Under the pieces are notes generated by a model. It searched no databases. It had not been told where the DNA came from and was given only the letters and a program-made list of their open reading frames with translations. This document shows, in pieces, positions 54,446 to 63,772 of a DNA stretch of 64,000 nucleotides. The translations under genes were made by a program, and so were the position numbers. How positions within the stretch are numbered: position 1 is the first letter of the stretch; each line of letters opens with the position of its first letter. The stretch is from an uncultured Lachnospiraceae bacterium (lineage in GTDB: Bacteria; Bacillota; Clostridia; Lachnospirales; Lachnospiraceae): assembly GCA_905235745.1 (NCBI GenBank), contig CAJOMN010000004.1:44777-108776 (forward strand), in the 5' to 3' direction.

Positions 54446-57400
54446 TCATGTATGCCGCCTCTTCTTTCTTCTGTGCCTTACGAGAGCTATTATGATAACA
54501 AGCGCCGCGATAATGACAGCAGCAGCGGCTCCTATTATGACCCACAGTCTGCCGTTCCCGCTAACGACTCCGTTGATCCTGACGATAACCTCATTTCCCG
54601 GTGCCTCGAACATGATATATTTTCCGTATTGGGTATATCCGGTCTCCTGATACCCGCTGCCATCCTTTATGAAGACCGTGACGTCCTCTATCCCTTCGGG
54701 AAGCTGGTATCTGATCCTATGTGTGGGTGATCCGTCATCGGGGATTGTTATGGCATATTCCGCCTCCGTCCCGGTGATCGCTCCTGCAGGAAGCACGGTT
54801 ATCTCTTCATCCTTTTTGAACATACCGTCGACAATGAATATCGACTGTTTGTTATCCCTTATCTGTGCGCTTGCAAGACTGGTGGCAAATCTTACGATCT
54901 CACCTTTTATCTCCATATCACCGTATACGGTCATCGCCTCGTCGCAATCCCAGTCAATATACTGATCGCTGTCGAGCACGACTATATCGGCACTATCTTC
55001 CTTGCCATCCACGTTCGTGATCACTTCATCGAGAGGTATCTCTTCCGGATATATCTTCTCTTCATATCTCTTGAAACCTGTGGATACTATCACGTCATCC
55101 ACAACATAATCTATCTTCATCAGCGAATAATCGGAAGGTATGTTCTCCATTGCCAGAAGGTCTGTGTATCCTATCGGCTCGGCGATACCGGTACGGCTGA
55201 TCCTGTCAAGCCCCGCCAGACTACGGCTGACGAATACGTTCCTTCTGATCCTGGACGTATCATCGACATATCCCGCAACAGCCCCGGTAAAGTTGGTTCC
55301 GTCCGTGATCTCAGGCATGGAGACGCAGTCCGACATATCGCTCCCTATTCCGCATATCCCGCCGATATACGACTGTCCGGACAGTATCCCCTTCTCGTAT
55401 GACTGCCTGATCGTGGCATACGACCTTCCCGCTATACCGCCGACGTAATTCCCCGACTCGGAGGATACCTTGGAAAAGTCACTGCACCGGAGGATCGTTC
55501 CTATCTCATGCAATCCGCATACCCCGCCGACGTAGCTCTTCTTGCCCGCTACCGCTCCTACATTCCGGTCGCCGCGCAGAACGCACTTGGTCCTGTATGT
55601 CGAGTTGACGCTTGAATCCTTGACTCCCGTTACGTCACCTTCAAGGTCAAAATCATACTCCTCGGCCATCGTTCCCGCGATCCCGCCGGTATTGACATCG
55701 CCGCTCACCTTTCCTGTGTTGACGCAGTCCGCTATTGTCGCGTCAATGCTTGTTTCGCATACATCATTCGACTCGTCCTCGTAGACGGTCGTATAATCCA
55801 TATCGAGAACACCGTCCATGGCATCGGTGAACAACAGCATTATCGTCTGGAACCTGTCGTTCACATCTTCAAGATCGCCGCATACAGTATCCGTTGACCC
55901 TTTCATCTCATTATTAAGGAATCCGAGGTTGTCGCTCATACCCTGTATATTGGAAACAAGGCTGTTGGTGCGCATCCTGTATTCGTTGGAAAGCTGCGGG
56001 AACTGTACCGCTCCCCTGCCCGCAACATCCCTCAGTATGCTCTTAAACTGGCTGCCGGAATCTTTGAGATTGCCCGCCATGCTCTTCAGATTCCCGGCGG
56101 CAGCTTTGCCGTCATCCGAAGCATCGTCGGCCATTTCGTCAGCGTGGGCAAATATTATATCTGCAATAATACCCGCATTTTCCTCTATTTTGGTTGAATA
56201 CTCGGTATCTTCATCGGCTTTCCGTGCCGCCCATTCCTTAACGGCGGCATTGGCAGCTGCATCCGCTTCAGCTTTTTGAGAATCAGTCAGGTCATCATAT
56301 TTGTTCTGTTCCCATTCCCCGGAAGTATGTTTAACTTTTATATAGTCATCTCTTGCGTCACTTCGTATTTGCTCACGCGCTTCGGCCTCATCCTCCGAAG
56401 TCATATAATAATCATAACGCTTTTCATATTTATCGGTTGCATCATCTATTGCCTTCTTGGCATTATCATATCTTGCCTTTTCGGCATCATCCATATAATT
56501 ATATATATCCAGATCTTCCGCCAGGTTCTCAACGTCAGTCGCCGCTTTCTTGAAGTCCTCCCCCGCATCGGTAAGATCATCCATCGGACCGCCGTTCCTT
56601 GACGTCTCGTCAAGGACATAGTCGATCCTGCCCATGATATCGTTTGCCGAACCCATGGCGCCGTTAACAAAGTCTTCCGTGCTGTTCGCAAGATACCCCG
56701 TATCCGAAAGAGCCATATCGGCAAAATTCTTGATGACATTCAGCCTTGCGGACACAACTCCCGATGAATCGTCCGTATCCTTTATTGTCCTGTCAAGTGA
56801 ATCATGAAGACCGTTTATATTCTCGGACAGCTGCGCGATTATGTCCTTGGTCAGATCCAGCCTGATATACGGCTCGGCCTGCCCTGCGATACCGCCGATA
56901 TCCTTGCGCCCGTCAAGGCTTCCGTTATTCGTGCAGTCATGGACATATCCGGATGTTCTTCCGACTATTCCGCCGACATTGTAACCGACATGTTCGTATC
57001 CGACAGTCGAATCGTTCGTGCAGGATGATATCTCTCCCGTATTATTGCCTGCGATACCGCCGATATCGATCGGATTGGAATCCTGGGAGATCGATCTGCT
57101 GTTCCCTTCTTCCCGTCCCATATTGATAAGTGACGTGAATATTTCCTCGACCTTGATGTCGCTCAGTCCGGTCTGCGATTCCTTGGTCACCGTATTGATA
57201 TCGGCCTCGGAAGAACACCCCGTGACAAGACCCGCGTTTGCCCCGCATATGCCGCCGACATAATGAAGACCCGTGATCTTTCCGGTGGCAAGGCAGGATG
57301 AAATGATGCCCGTTGCCTGGTTGTAGCCTGCGATACCGCCGATATAGTCGTCCCCTTCGACATAGCCGTCATACCGGCATCTGGCAACCATACCCGCATT

Positions 57401-57970
57401 ATCTCCGACTATCCCGCCTATACGGAATGGGGTGCCGGACGGCTTCATGACACCGGTCACATTAAGATTCCTGATGACCGCAGTGGGAGCCGTCTTCGAG
57501 AATATACCTATGTAGTTCTCATCCTCCGTAAATGCGACGCGGTTCAGCGTATGCCCCTGACCGTCGAACACTCCGCAAAACAGCGGTACGGGAACATACT
57601 TTTTCATATTAAAATCAATATCATCCGTAAGTATTACGTATTTATCTCTTGACCATGTATCAAGCGTGCAATTGCGGGCAAAATCACTCCATTCGTCGTA
57701 ACTGCCGATGCGGATCTCGGTCATTTGCTCCACATCCATCATTTCAACGGCGTAGTCCATATATCTTTGCGAATTGCCGTCCTCTTTTTCTTCCATGTTA
57801 TCCCCGGATTCTTCCGGCTCTTCGCCTTCATCGTCCGGTTCCGACACATCCACCGTCTTCTCGGCAGTTTCCGCTTTGTCATAGTTCTCCGCACGGACAG
57901 GGAGGGAGTCGGTTGCAAGAAGCGCCAGTACGCACAGTATCGGGAGAATGGTCTTATTGATTCTTTGCAT
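54446..57970 (-). CDS. Large GLUG-repeat cell-surface protein with C-terminal membrane anchor
   Basis: 1174 aa from ATG 57970; the ORF's 52 upstream codons are the repeat DNA of the MMPL 3' end read in another frame. Signal peptide (NKTILPILCVLALLATDSLPVRA, cut before Glu28 or so), acidic linker to 65, a domain with FCGVFDGQGHTLNRV, then GLUG-type repeats (GGIVGDNAGMVARC, GGIAGYNQATGIISSC, GGICGANAGLVTGC) to about 425. A long Asp/Ala/Lys-rich helical region follows (about 430-790), then a second GLUG block (800-960), a beta-rich region and a C-terminal membrane helix ending RHRRKKRRHT. No peptidase motif. Likely a partner of the MMPL transporter, whose stop it overlaps. Confidence 0.83.
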   Translation of the reverse strand: MQRINKTILPILCVLALLATDSLPVRAENYDKAETAEKTVDVSEPDDEGEEPEESGDNMEEKEDGNSQRYMDYAVEMMDVEQMTEIRIGSYDEWSDFARNCTLDTWSRDKYVILTDDIDFNMKKYVPVPLFCGVFDGQGHTLNRVAFTEDENYIGIFSKTAPTAVIRNLNVTGVMKPSGTPFRIGGIVGDNAGMVARCRYDGYVEGDDYIGGIAGYNQATGIISSCLATGKITGLHYVGGICGANAGLVTGCSSEADINTVTKESQTGLSDIKVEEIFTSLINMGREEGNSRSISQDSNPIDIGGIAGNNTGEISSCTNDSTVGYEHVGYNVGGIVGRTSGYVHDCTNNGSLDGRKDIGGIAGQAEPYIRLDLTKDIIAQLSENINGLHDSLDRTIKDTDDSSGVVSARLNVIKNFADMALSDTGYLANSTEDFVNGAMGSANDIMGRIDYVLDETSRNGGPMDDLTDAGEDFKKAATDVENLAEDLDIYNYMDDAEKARYDNAKKAIDDATDKYEKRYDYYMTSEDEAEAREQIRSDARDDYIKVKHTSGEWEQNKYDDLTDSQKAEADAAANAAVKEWAARKADEDTEYSTKIEENAGIIADIIFAHADEMADDASDDGKAAAGNLKSMAGNLKDSGSQFKSILRDVAGRGAVQFPQLSNEYRMRTNSLVSNIQGMSDNLGFLNNEMKGSTDTVCGDLEDVNDRFQTIMLLFTDAMDGVLDMDYTTVYEDESNDVCETSIDATIADCVNTGKVSGDVNTGGIAGTMAEEYDFDLEGDVTGVKDSSVNSTYRTKCVLRGDRNVGAVAGKKSYVGGVCGLHEIGTILRCSDFSKVSSESGNYVGGIAGRSYATIRQSYEKGILSGQSYIGGICGIGSDMSDCVSMPEITDGTNFTGAVAGYVDDTSRIRRNVFVSRSLAGLDRISRTGIAEPIGYTDLLAMENIPSDYSLMKIDYVVDDVIVSTGFKRYEEKIYPEEIPLDEVITNVDGKEDSADIVVLDSDQYIDWDCDEAMTVYGDMEIKGEIVRFATSLASAQIRDNKQSIFIVDGMFKKDEEITVLPAGAITGTEAEYAITIPDDGSPTHRIRYQLPEGIEDVTVFIKDGSGYQETGYTQYGKYIMFEAPGNEVIVRINGVVSGNGRLWVIIGAAAAVIIAALVIIIALVRHRRKKRRHT

Positions 57971-60500
57971 CTTCGCCCTCCGTTTCTGCTTCGCCCTCCG
58001 TTTCCGCTTCGCCATCCGTTTCCGCTTCGCCGTCGACGATATCGCTGTATGATCTGTCCTCGAGAGCCGGAAGCTGCTCGTCAAGCACTTCCATATTTCC
58101 GGTATCGATAAACGCCGACACATCACCGCGGATAATAGCCGACATCGTACCGGTAACAGTACCGTTTATACGGCCCCTTATCGCGCCGTCCACACGGATG
58201 AGTCCGGATGCGGATATATTCCTGATGGGGATATTCATGACAAATGCGGTCTTGGAGATTATCGTGTCTCCCACAAGCAGTATCTGCGGCAGCACGAACA
58301 GTGTTATGAATATCGATATGACAGTACCTATACCGAGATATTTTCCTATATTGAATATCGCTACATCGGATGTCAGCTGCCCTATCGTGATGCCGGCAAG
58401 GGCAAGCATGGGGCCGGAGGTTACGATCGTCGGGAACGACAGGTTCATCGTGTCTATGATCGAATCCCTTCTTCCCATTGTCTCGCGAAGCTCGGTATAC
58501 CGGCTTGCTATGACTATGGCATAATCGATATTCGCACCCATCTGGATAGAGGATACTATCAGATAGCTCATGAAGAAAATATCGTTGTGCGTTATGACCG
58601 GAAGCGAGAAATTGATCCATATGCTTCCCTGGATAACGGCGATAAGCAGCACCGGCATTCCGGCGGATTTGAAAGTGAACAGCAGCACGACGAGTACGGC
58701 AAGTATGGATACTATATTAACGACGACATTATCCCTGTCGAATGATTTTTTCAGATCGTATTCGCTTACGCTCTCGCCGCACACAAGGCATTCGTCATAA
58801 TACCGGTCAGCTATGGTATGCATCTCGTCGATAAAGCTGTATATCCTGTCCTGCTCATCTTCCGGCAGATTGAGGTATACGAGCATTCTCGAATAGTTCT
58901 CGCCCTGCAGCTGCTCTTTCGCAAAGTTCATGAGAGTGTATGCATCGTCAAGCGTCTTCTGTGTCTCGTCGTCGAGCGTCACATATCCGTCCTCAACTTC
59001 CCTGTGAACGAACATGAACATGTCGATGAGCGGAACCTTGTACTGCTCCAGACCATTGACCGCCTTGGCATAATCTTCGTCATCGACGGCATATGCGGCG
59101 TATACAAGCTCTGCAAGCTCGTAATCGATATCGATAAGCTCCGAGAACTGCCTCGGAATGAGCCTGTCGGTGAGCGTATAGCCTCCGAGCGCATCGGTAT
59201 TGGCAAGCCCCACCACGTGATCTATCTCATCTCTTGCCTCATATTCCGAGATAAGTAATTTTTCCTTGTCGTAATTGCCCGCAGGTACGATCACTGCCAC
59301 AAAATTGCTCGATTCGAAATTCTCACCGATCATATCCTGCGCGACCTGCAGATCGTTCTTGATATTCGGGGTAATACTGCTGTATCCGAATACATAATGA
59401 CATTTGTCCGAAACAATGAATGCGACTACAACGATAACCAGGAACAAAGGTGCGACTATGTACCTGCTCATGTAATCGTATTTGGCTATTGCAGTGATCT
59501 TGGGGATAAAGCTTTTGTGCTTTGTCTTCTCCATAGGCTTGGCAAACAGCATTATGACGCCCGGCATCAGCAGGAATACTGACACAAGGCTGAGAATGAT
59601 GGCTTTTATGAGAACCATGCCCATATCGGGTCCCATCTTGTACTGCATGAAAGTCATGGCGATCAGGCCGCCGATCGTAGTCAGGGAGCTTCCCGTGATC
59701 TCGGGGATGGCTTTCGTAAGCGCGGCGATCGCCGCTTCACGGTAAGGAAGTGTCTGATGCTCTTCCTTGTAACGGTTCAGATAGATGATCGCATAGTCGA
59801 TCGAAAGGGCAAGCTGCAGGACGATCGTTACCGAATTGGACACAAAACTGATAGTTCCGAATATGAAGTTCGTGCCCATCTGGAGCACCGCAGCGCCGCC
59901 GAACGTGATAAGCAGAACCGGTATCTCCGCGTAGGCTTCCGTTGTCAGCAGCAGGACTCCGAGAACGATTATCACAACGATAACGGATATCGTCTGCATC
60001 TCGTTATTGATCTGCTCCGCCAGCACATCGCCAAGGCTCGTATCAAGATAGTAATCGTTACCGGCAAGAAACTCTTCTATCCGGTCCTGCGCGTCAAGAC
60101 ATCTGTCGTCATCCTCGGGATATTCAAAGGTGACCGCAAACCTGGCGGATCCGTTATTGTAGTATTCCTTCGTATCTTCATAATCGACACTGAATACCCC
60201 GTCCATGTCCCCGATTGATCCTGCAAGCTTCTCACCCTGCTCGTAGGAAACGTTCGCAACCATAAAAGTACATGACCCGTATGTGACGAATTCCTCGGCC
60301 ATAAGGTCAATGCCTCTTTTCGTTTCGGTGGAATCGGGAAGGTAGAAGGACATGTCATTCTCCACACCTACCCAGTTGCGCGAAAAGGCAGAAAATACCG
60401 CCAGAATGACAAATATGAGAAAGAACAGACTTCTCTTATCGACTATGAAAGCACAGACCTTTTCAATTAAGCTCGCGCTGTCTTTTCCCTGTTCAGGCAC
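57954..60500 (-). CDS. MMPL/RND-family membrane transporter
   Basis: 848 aa from GTG 60500 (AAAGGAAGTG upstream). Twelve membrane helices in two halves, each with a large external loop after the first helix. Conserved proton-relay-like motifs: LALSIDYAIIYLNRYKEE and GANIDYAIVIASRYTELRE. Such proteins export lipids, glycolipids or siderophores in actinobacteria; in Clostridia the substrate is unknown. The cytoplasmic tail ends in a GEAETE repeat. First intact gene of the cluster that continues with the GLUG protein and cls. Confidence 0.88.
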   Translation of the reverse strand: MPEQGKDSASLIEKVCAFIVDKRSLFFLIFVILAVFSAFSRNWVGVENDMSFYLPDSTETKRGIDLMAEEFVTYGSCTFMVANVSYEQGEKLAGSIGDMDGVFSVDYEDTKEYYNNGSARFAVTFEYPEDDDRCLDAQDRIEEFLAGNDYYLDTSLGDVLAEQINNEMQTISVIVVIIVLGVLLLTTEAYAEIPVLLITFGGAAVLQMGTNFIFGTISFVSNSVTIVLQLALSIDYAIIYLNRYKEEHQTLPYREAAIAALTKAIPEITGSSLTTIGGLIAMTFMQYKMGPDMGMVLIKAIILSLVSVFLLMPGVIMLFAKPMEKTKHKSFIPKITAIAKYDYMSRYIVAPLFLVIVVVAFIVSDKCHYVFGYSSITPNIKNDLQVAQDMIGENFESSNFVAVIVPAGNYDKEKLLISEYEARDEIDHVVGLANTDALGGYTLTDRLIPRQFSELIDIDYELAELVYAAYAVDDEDYAKAVNGLEQYKVPLIDMFMFVHREVEDGYVTLDDETQKTLDDAYTLMNFAKEQLQGENYSRMLVYLNLPEDEQDRIYSFIDEMHTIADRYYDECLVCGESVSEYDLKKSFDRDNVVVNIVSILAVLVVLLFTFKSAGMPVLLIAVIQGSIWINFSLPVITHNDIFFMSYLIVSSIQMGANIDYAIVIASRYTELRETMGRRDSIIDTMNLSFPTIVTSGPMLALAGITIGQLTSDVAIFNIGKYLGIGTVISIFITLFVLPQILLVGDTIISKTAFVMNIPIRNISASGLIRVDGAIRGRINGTVTGTMSAIIRGDVSAFIDTGNMEVLDEQLPALEDRSYSDIVDGEAETDGEAETEGEAETEGEDAKNQ
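57971..58024. repeat. Three 18-bp tandem repeats in the MMPL tail
   Basis: Units 57971-57988, 57989-58006 and 58007-58024 (plus strand CTTCGCCCTCCGTTTCCG-like) plus a partial fourth; they encode GEAET(E/D). The units nearest the GLUG gene contain GGAGGGCGAAG, which serves as its ribosome site. Confidence 0.85.
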
Positions 60501-60515
60501 GACAAAACACTTCCT

Positions 60516-60685
60516 TTATATTATGCTCCAATACTCAAGCTCTGCCTCCCGGTAATCCCGGGACCGATCGCCTGTGTCGGCACCGGCGGCGCCAAGATTA
60601 ATATTTACATTGCATCCTGCAAGCCCGGCTGCAAGCACATTACCATAAGCATGCAGATAAACATTTTGCAGTATCTCTTACTCAT
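60516..60685 (-). pseudogene. Frameshifted small lipoprotein gene
   Basis: From ATG 60683-60685 the frame reads SKRYCKMFICMLMVMC, a signal-peptide start, but meets a stop after 26 codons. The neighbouring frame continues LAAGLAGC-NVNINLGAAG...EAELEYWSII to TAA 60516-60518, directly before the MMPL ribosome site. Restoring a single base at TGCTT (for example TGC CTT) gives a 56-residue protein with a textbook lipobox (LAGC). It may be a recent one-base deletion or a sequencing error. Family not recognised. Confidence 0.42.
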
Positions 60686-60749
60686 ATTATCAGTTCTTCA
60701 ATCTTTTCCAATCTTTTCCAACCATGCGATATATCTTACCACTTTATTA

Positions 60750-62348
60750 TTATTTTGCAAGCAGCACCCCGCAGGATTTGAGTGAGCGTATGGTGTCGCT
60801 TGCGATCATTCCGACTGCCCCTACCTCTTCCTGTGCTCTTTCTCCTGCTGCGCCGTTGATATAAGCGGCGGCTGCCGTAGCAAGGCAGATATCGATATTC
60901 TCTTTCACTGAATCTGGGGTCGCAGATGCAGTTGTGTCTGATTGCGATACGACCGCCGCGAGGATCCCCGACAATACATCCCCGCTGCCCGCCGTTGCCA
61001 TTCCGGCGCATCCCCTGTCCGTAATATATACATTATCCCCATCGGTCACAATAGTGGAAGGACCTTTCAGCAATACGACCGTTCCGGTAGATGCAGCATA
61101 ATCCTTCGCTATCCTGACCGGATCCTCAAGTATCTGCGACATTTCCATCCCCGTCAGGCGTGAGAATTCCTTGATATGCGGCGTCAGAATGAGATTACGG
61201 GGGCAGATGTGTTGACTCTTCGGGTCAATTCTCGATAGCAGCGTCAGCCCGTCGGCATCAACTATAAGGTTCCCCGGGAAATTCTCCAGGAGATGCCGCA
61301 GTATCGCAGCCGCACCGTCTCCTGTCCCTATGCCCATGCCAAACGCCACTGTCCTTACATTTGATATAAGCTCATCTATTTCGGAAGGGTTATACGCAAC
61401 CTCTGTATCGTATGCATTATCTTCGTCACTGCATAAACCTATGTTATTGTATGACAGCGGGAAGAGCGTACTCTCCAGTATATGGCATGCAACATCATGA
61501 ACGATCGATCCCGGGAGGGCTGTCTTTACTACTCCCGCGCCGCTGCGCATAGCGGCATTGGCCAGATACGCCAGCCTGATCGCGCCGCTGTATCGCGTAC
61601 TGCCGCCTATAAGAGCGGTATATCCGTATGTACCTTTATTGGAATAATTCTTCCGCTTTGCTATGACTTTATCGATATCGGTTTCTTCAATAAGGTGCAT
61701 TGGCGGATCGACCGGCGTGATCCCTATGTCAACATTAACCTTCTCCTTCATCACATCCTTGGCCATATTGAGGAAATGTCCCGGTTTATACGATCCGACC
61801 GAAACAGTCAAGTCAGAATGAACGCATACCGACGCCATCCCCGTATCCCCGTTAAGTCCGCTGTTAATATCAACACTGACTACATACGCGCCGCTTTCGT
61901 TGATCCATCCGATAACCTCTGCGATATCATCCCGTACTTCTCCCCTAAACCCGGTTCCGAGCATGCAGTCAACTACCGTGGCATAATGATCACTGCCCTC
62001 GTCCGCCTTACCGGTCTTACGGGGACATTCATCCCTTATGTCCGAAAACATCCGTATATCTATTCCTGCGGCGCACTTATCATAATAGTACCGTCCGTCC
62101 CCGGAAAATCGCTCATACACGCATATGACCGTACAGCTTATCCCTGCCTCGTTAAGGCACAGGGCAAGCGCATAACCGTCTCCGGCGTTGTTCCCGCTCC
62201 CGCAGACGATCGCCACGGGCTCCTTCCATTGAACCGCCTCGAACACGCCTCGGGCTGCCCTCATCATAAGCTCTCTGCCGGGAACTCCGGAATCTATCGC
62301 TGCGGCATCGCTTTTTCTCATATTATCAACAGACAGAATGTCTTTCAT
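60750..62348 (-). CDS. nnr: Bifunctional NAD(P)HX epimerase/dehydratase
   Basis: 532 aa from ATG 62348 (GGAGGACGACAC upstream). N-terminal YjeF_N epimerase domain (about 1-215; VAIVCGSGNNAGDGYALAL, VVDCMLGTGFRG, VSVDINSGLNGDTG) and C-terminal ribokinase-like dehydratase (from about 225; ALIGGSTRYSGAIRLAYLANAAMRSGAG, GMATAGSGDVLSGILAAV). Repairs hydrated NADH and NADPH, using ADP. Divergent from tcdA with a repeat-rich 257-bp gap. Confidence 0.93.
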   Translation of the reverse strand: MKDILSVDNMRKSDAAAIDSGVPGRELMMRAARGVFEAVQWKEPVAIVCGSGNNAGDGYALALCLNEAGISCTVICVYERFSGDGRYYYDKCAAGIDIRMFSDIRDECPRKTGKADEGSDHYATVVDCMLGTGFRGEVRDDIAEVIGWINESGAYVVSVDINSGLNGDTGMASVCVHSDLTVSVGSYKPGHFLNMAKDVMKEKVNVDIGITPVDPPMHLIEETDIDKVIAKRKNYSNKGTYGYTALIGGSTRYSGAIRLAYLANAAMRSGAGVVKTALPGSIVHDVACHILESTLFPLSYNNIGLCSDEDNAYDTEVAYNPSEIDELISNVRTVAFGMGIGTGDGAAAILRHLLENFPGNLIVDADGLTLLSRIDPKSQHICPRNLILTPHIKEFSRLTGMEMSQILEDPVRIAKDYAASTGTVVLLKGPSTIVTDGDNVYITDRGCAGMATAGSGDVLSGILAAVVSQSDTTASATPDSVKENIDICLATAAAAYINGAAGERAQEEVGAVGMIASDTIRSLKSCGVLLAK

Positions 62349-62363
62349 GTGTCGTCCTCCGTG

Positions 62364-62413
62364 TCTTCTTGAGAGCCACGCCATTAAAAGCTCGCTTCGC
62401 TCGGGCGTGGCCT
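62364..62413. repeat. Structured repeat, copy 1
   Basis: 50 bp starting TCTTCTTGAGAGCCACGCC and ending GGGCGTGGCCT, with a GCCACGCC/GGCGTGGC stem. Differs from copy 2 at one base. It is followed by a hairpin AAAGTTTTC-ATA-GAAAACTTT (62422-62442). Confidence 0.85.
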
Positions 62414-62451
62414 GCGTGCTGCAAAGTTTTCATAGAAAACTTTACACCACC

Positions 62452-62501
62452 TCTTCTTGAGAGCCACGCCATTAAAAGCTCGCTTCGCCCGGGCGTGGCC
62501 T
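62452..62501. repeat. Structured repeat, copy 2
   Basis: Second copy, 88 bp from the first. It is followed by a long hairpin: CTATGAAATGAAG (62500-62512) pairs with CTTCATTTCATAG (62530-62542), with inner GTTTTC-TTC-GAAAAC. Confidence 0.85.
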
Positions 62502-62605
62502 ATGAAATGAAGCGTTTTCTTCGAAAACTCTTCATTTCATAGATTGTAGCACTTTTGAGGAGATTATAGTATAATTTGATGAATTATTAGGAAATAATAG
62601 GAATC

Positions 62606-63379
62606 ATGGATCAGTTTGCAAGAACACAATTATTATATGGTAAAGAGACTATGGAGTATTTTGCCGGATGCCGTGTCGCCGTATTCGGTATCGGCGGTGT
62701 CGGCGGCTACGTCGTGGAGGCGCTTGCCCGTTCCGGTATAGGCGCTCTTGACCTTATCGACGACGACAGGATATGCCTGACCAATCTCAACCGACAGATA
62801 TTCGCTACACGCAGCACGGTCGGCAAATACAAGGTGGATGTCGCCGAGGAGCGCATCGGGGACATATGCCCTGATTGCAAGGTCAGAACATACAAGACCT
62901 TCTTCCTGCCCGATACTGCGGATCTGTTTGATTTTCACGATTATGACTATGTAGTGGATGCGATCGATACCGTGACCGGTAAGCTCGCAATAATAGAAAA
63001 GGCCAAAGAGGAGGGGGTTCCCGTGATATCCTCGATGGGCGCCGGCAACAAAACGGATCCTGCGGCGTTCAGGGTTGCCGATATATATGATACCTCGATC
63101 TGTCCGCTTGCCAAGGTCATGCGCCGAGAGTGCAGGAAACGCGGGATCGAATCACTGAAGGTCGTGTATTCCACCGAAGTGCCCGTCCGGCCTCTCGAAG
63201 ACATGTCGATAAGCTGCAGGCAGCACTGCGTCTGTCCGCCCGGAACGGTCAGAAAATGCACCGTCAGAAGGGATATACCCGGCTCGACCGCGTTCGTTCC
63301 GTCTGTTGCGGGACTGATCATTGCCGGCGAGATAATAAACGACCTGAATTCGTACAATAACAAAGAGACGGCTCCGTAA
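62606..63379 (+). CDS. tcdA: tRNA threonylcarbamoyladenosine dehydratase
   Basis: 257 aa. ThiF/E1-like fold: GIGGVGGYVVEALARSGIG (nucleotide loop), DDDRICLTNLNRQI (Asp and Arg adenylation residues), YVVDAIDTVTGK. Cyclises t6A37 of tRNA to ct6A using ATP. C-terminal CRQHCVCPP segment. A TATAAT lies at 62570-62575; AGGAA precedes the start. Confidence 0.93.
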   Translation: MDQFARTQLLYGKETMEYFAGCRVAVFGIGGVGGYVVEALARSGIGALDLIDDDRICLTNLNRQIFATRSTVGKYKVDVAEERIGDICPDCKVRTYKTFFLPDTADLFDFHDYDYVVDAIDTVTGKLAIIEKAKEEGVPVISSMGAGNKTDPAAFRVADIYDTSICPLAKVMRRECRKRGIESLKVVYSTEVPVRPLEDMSISCRQHCVCPPGTVRKCTVRRDIPGSTAFVPSVAGLIIAGEIINDLNSYNNKETAP

Positions 63380-63408
63380 TCTCATACGAGAATCGAAGCC
63401 GTCTCTTT
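63362..63408. terminator. Bidirectional terminator between tcdA and the small gene
   Basis: AAAGAGACGGCT (63362-63373) pairs perfectly with AGCCGTCTCTTT (63397-63408) across a 23-nt loop that holds the tcdA stop. T runs flank both ends on the respective strands, serving two convergent genes. Confidence 0.7.
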
Positions 63409-63426
63409 GATTAATGCAATACAAAC

Positions 63427-63681
63427 CTACTCTAATCCGAGCCTTGAAGCGTTCATTGCTCCCATCTGCATCTGCATATCGATAATCCCTGCAAAATCCT
63501 TCGACTGACCAAGTGCAAGAGGATTGGTATTCTCTTCCTCCGCAAGATCACTGAAGTCTGTCTTGGATTCGAGCAGGTCATCCCCGATTGCATTGATCTT
63601 GTTAAGCGATGCACTGTTTACCCTGTTTGTATTGTACACGTACGGCATAGGAGCCGCCATGCTAACTGCACCAACCTGCAT
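63427..63681 (-). CDS. Small conserved-looking protein, unknown function
   Basis: 84 aa, soluble. Starts QVGAVSMAAPMPYVYNTNRVN and ends MQMQMGAMNASRLGLE, with an acidic middle. Ribosome site AAGGCAAGGAAA directly before the ATG. It is followed by the shared terminator. Family not recognised. Confidence 0.6.
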   Translation of the reverse strand: MQVGAVSMAAPMPYVYNTNRVNSASLNKINAIGDDLLESKTDFSDLAEEENTNPLALGQSKDFAGIIDMQMQMGAMNASRLGLE

Positions 63682-63772
63682 TTTCCTTGCCTTTCTAAAC
63701 CTAAAAACAACACATCCATTCGGATTTGTGATTATTATACCACTTCATGTCAGAAAAAACAACTGCCTTGGA

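Noticed and set aside
57971..58126. 52-codon basic extension (RKRRAKQKRRAK) of the GLUG protein
   Set aside because: It is the MMPL tail repeat read in another frame; the signal peptide begins at 57970.
60640..60730. Direct repeat TCTTTTCCAA near 60700-60720
   Set aside because: Only two short copies; no evidence for a mobile element or attachment site.
61482..62372. 296-codon plus-strand open frame opposite nnr
   Set aside because: Shadow frame; nnr has both expected domains on the other strand.
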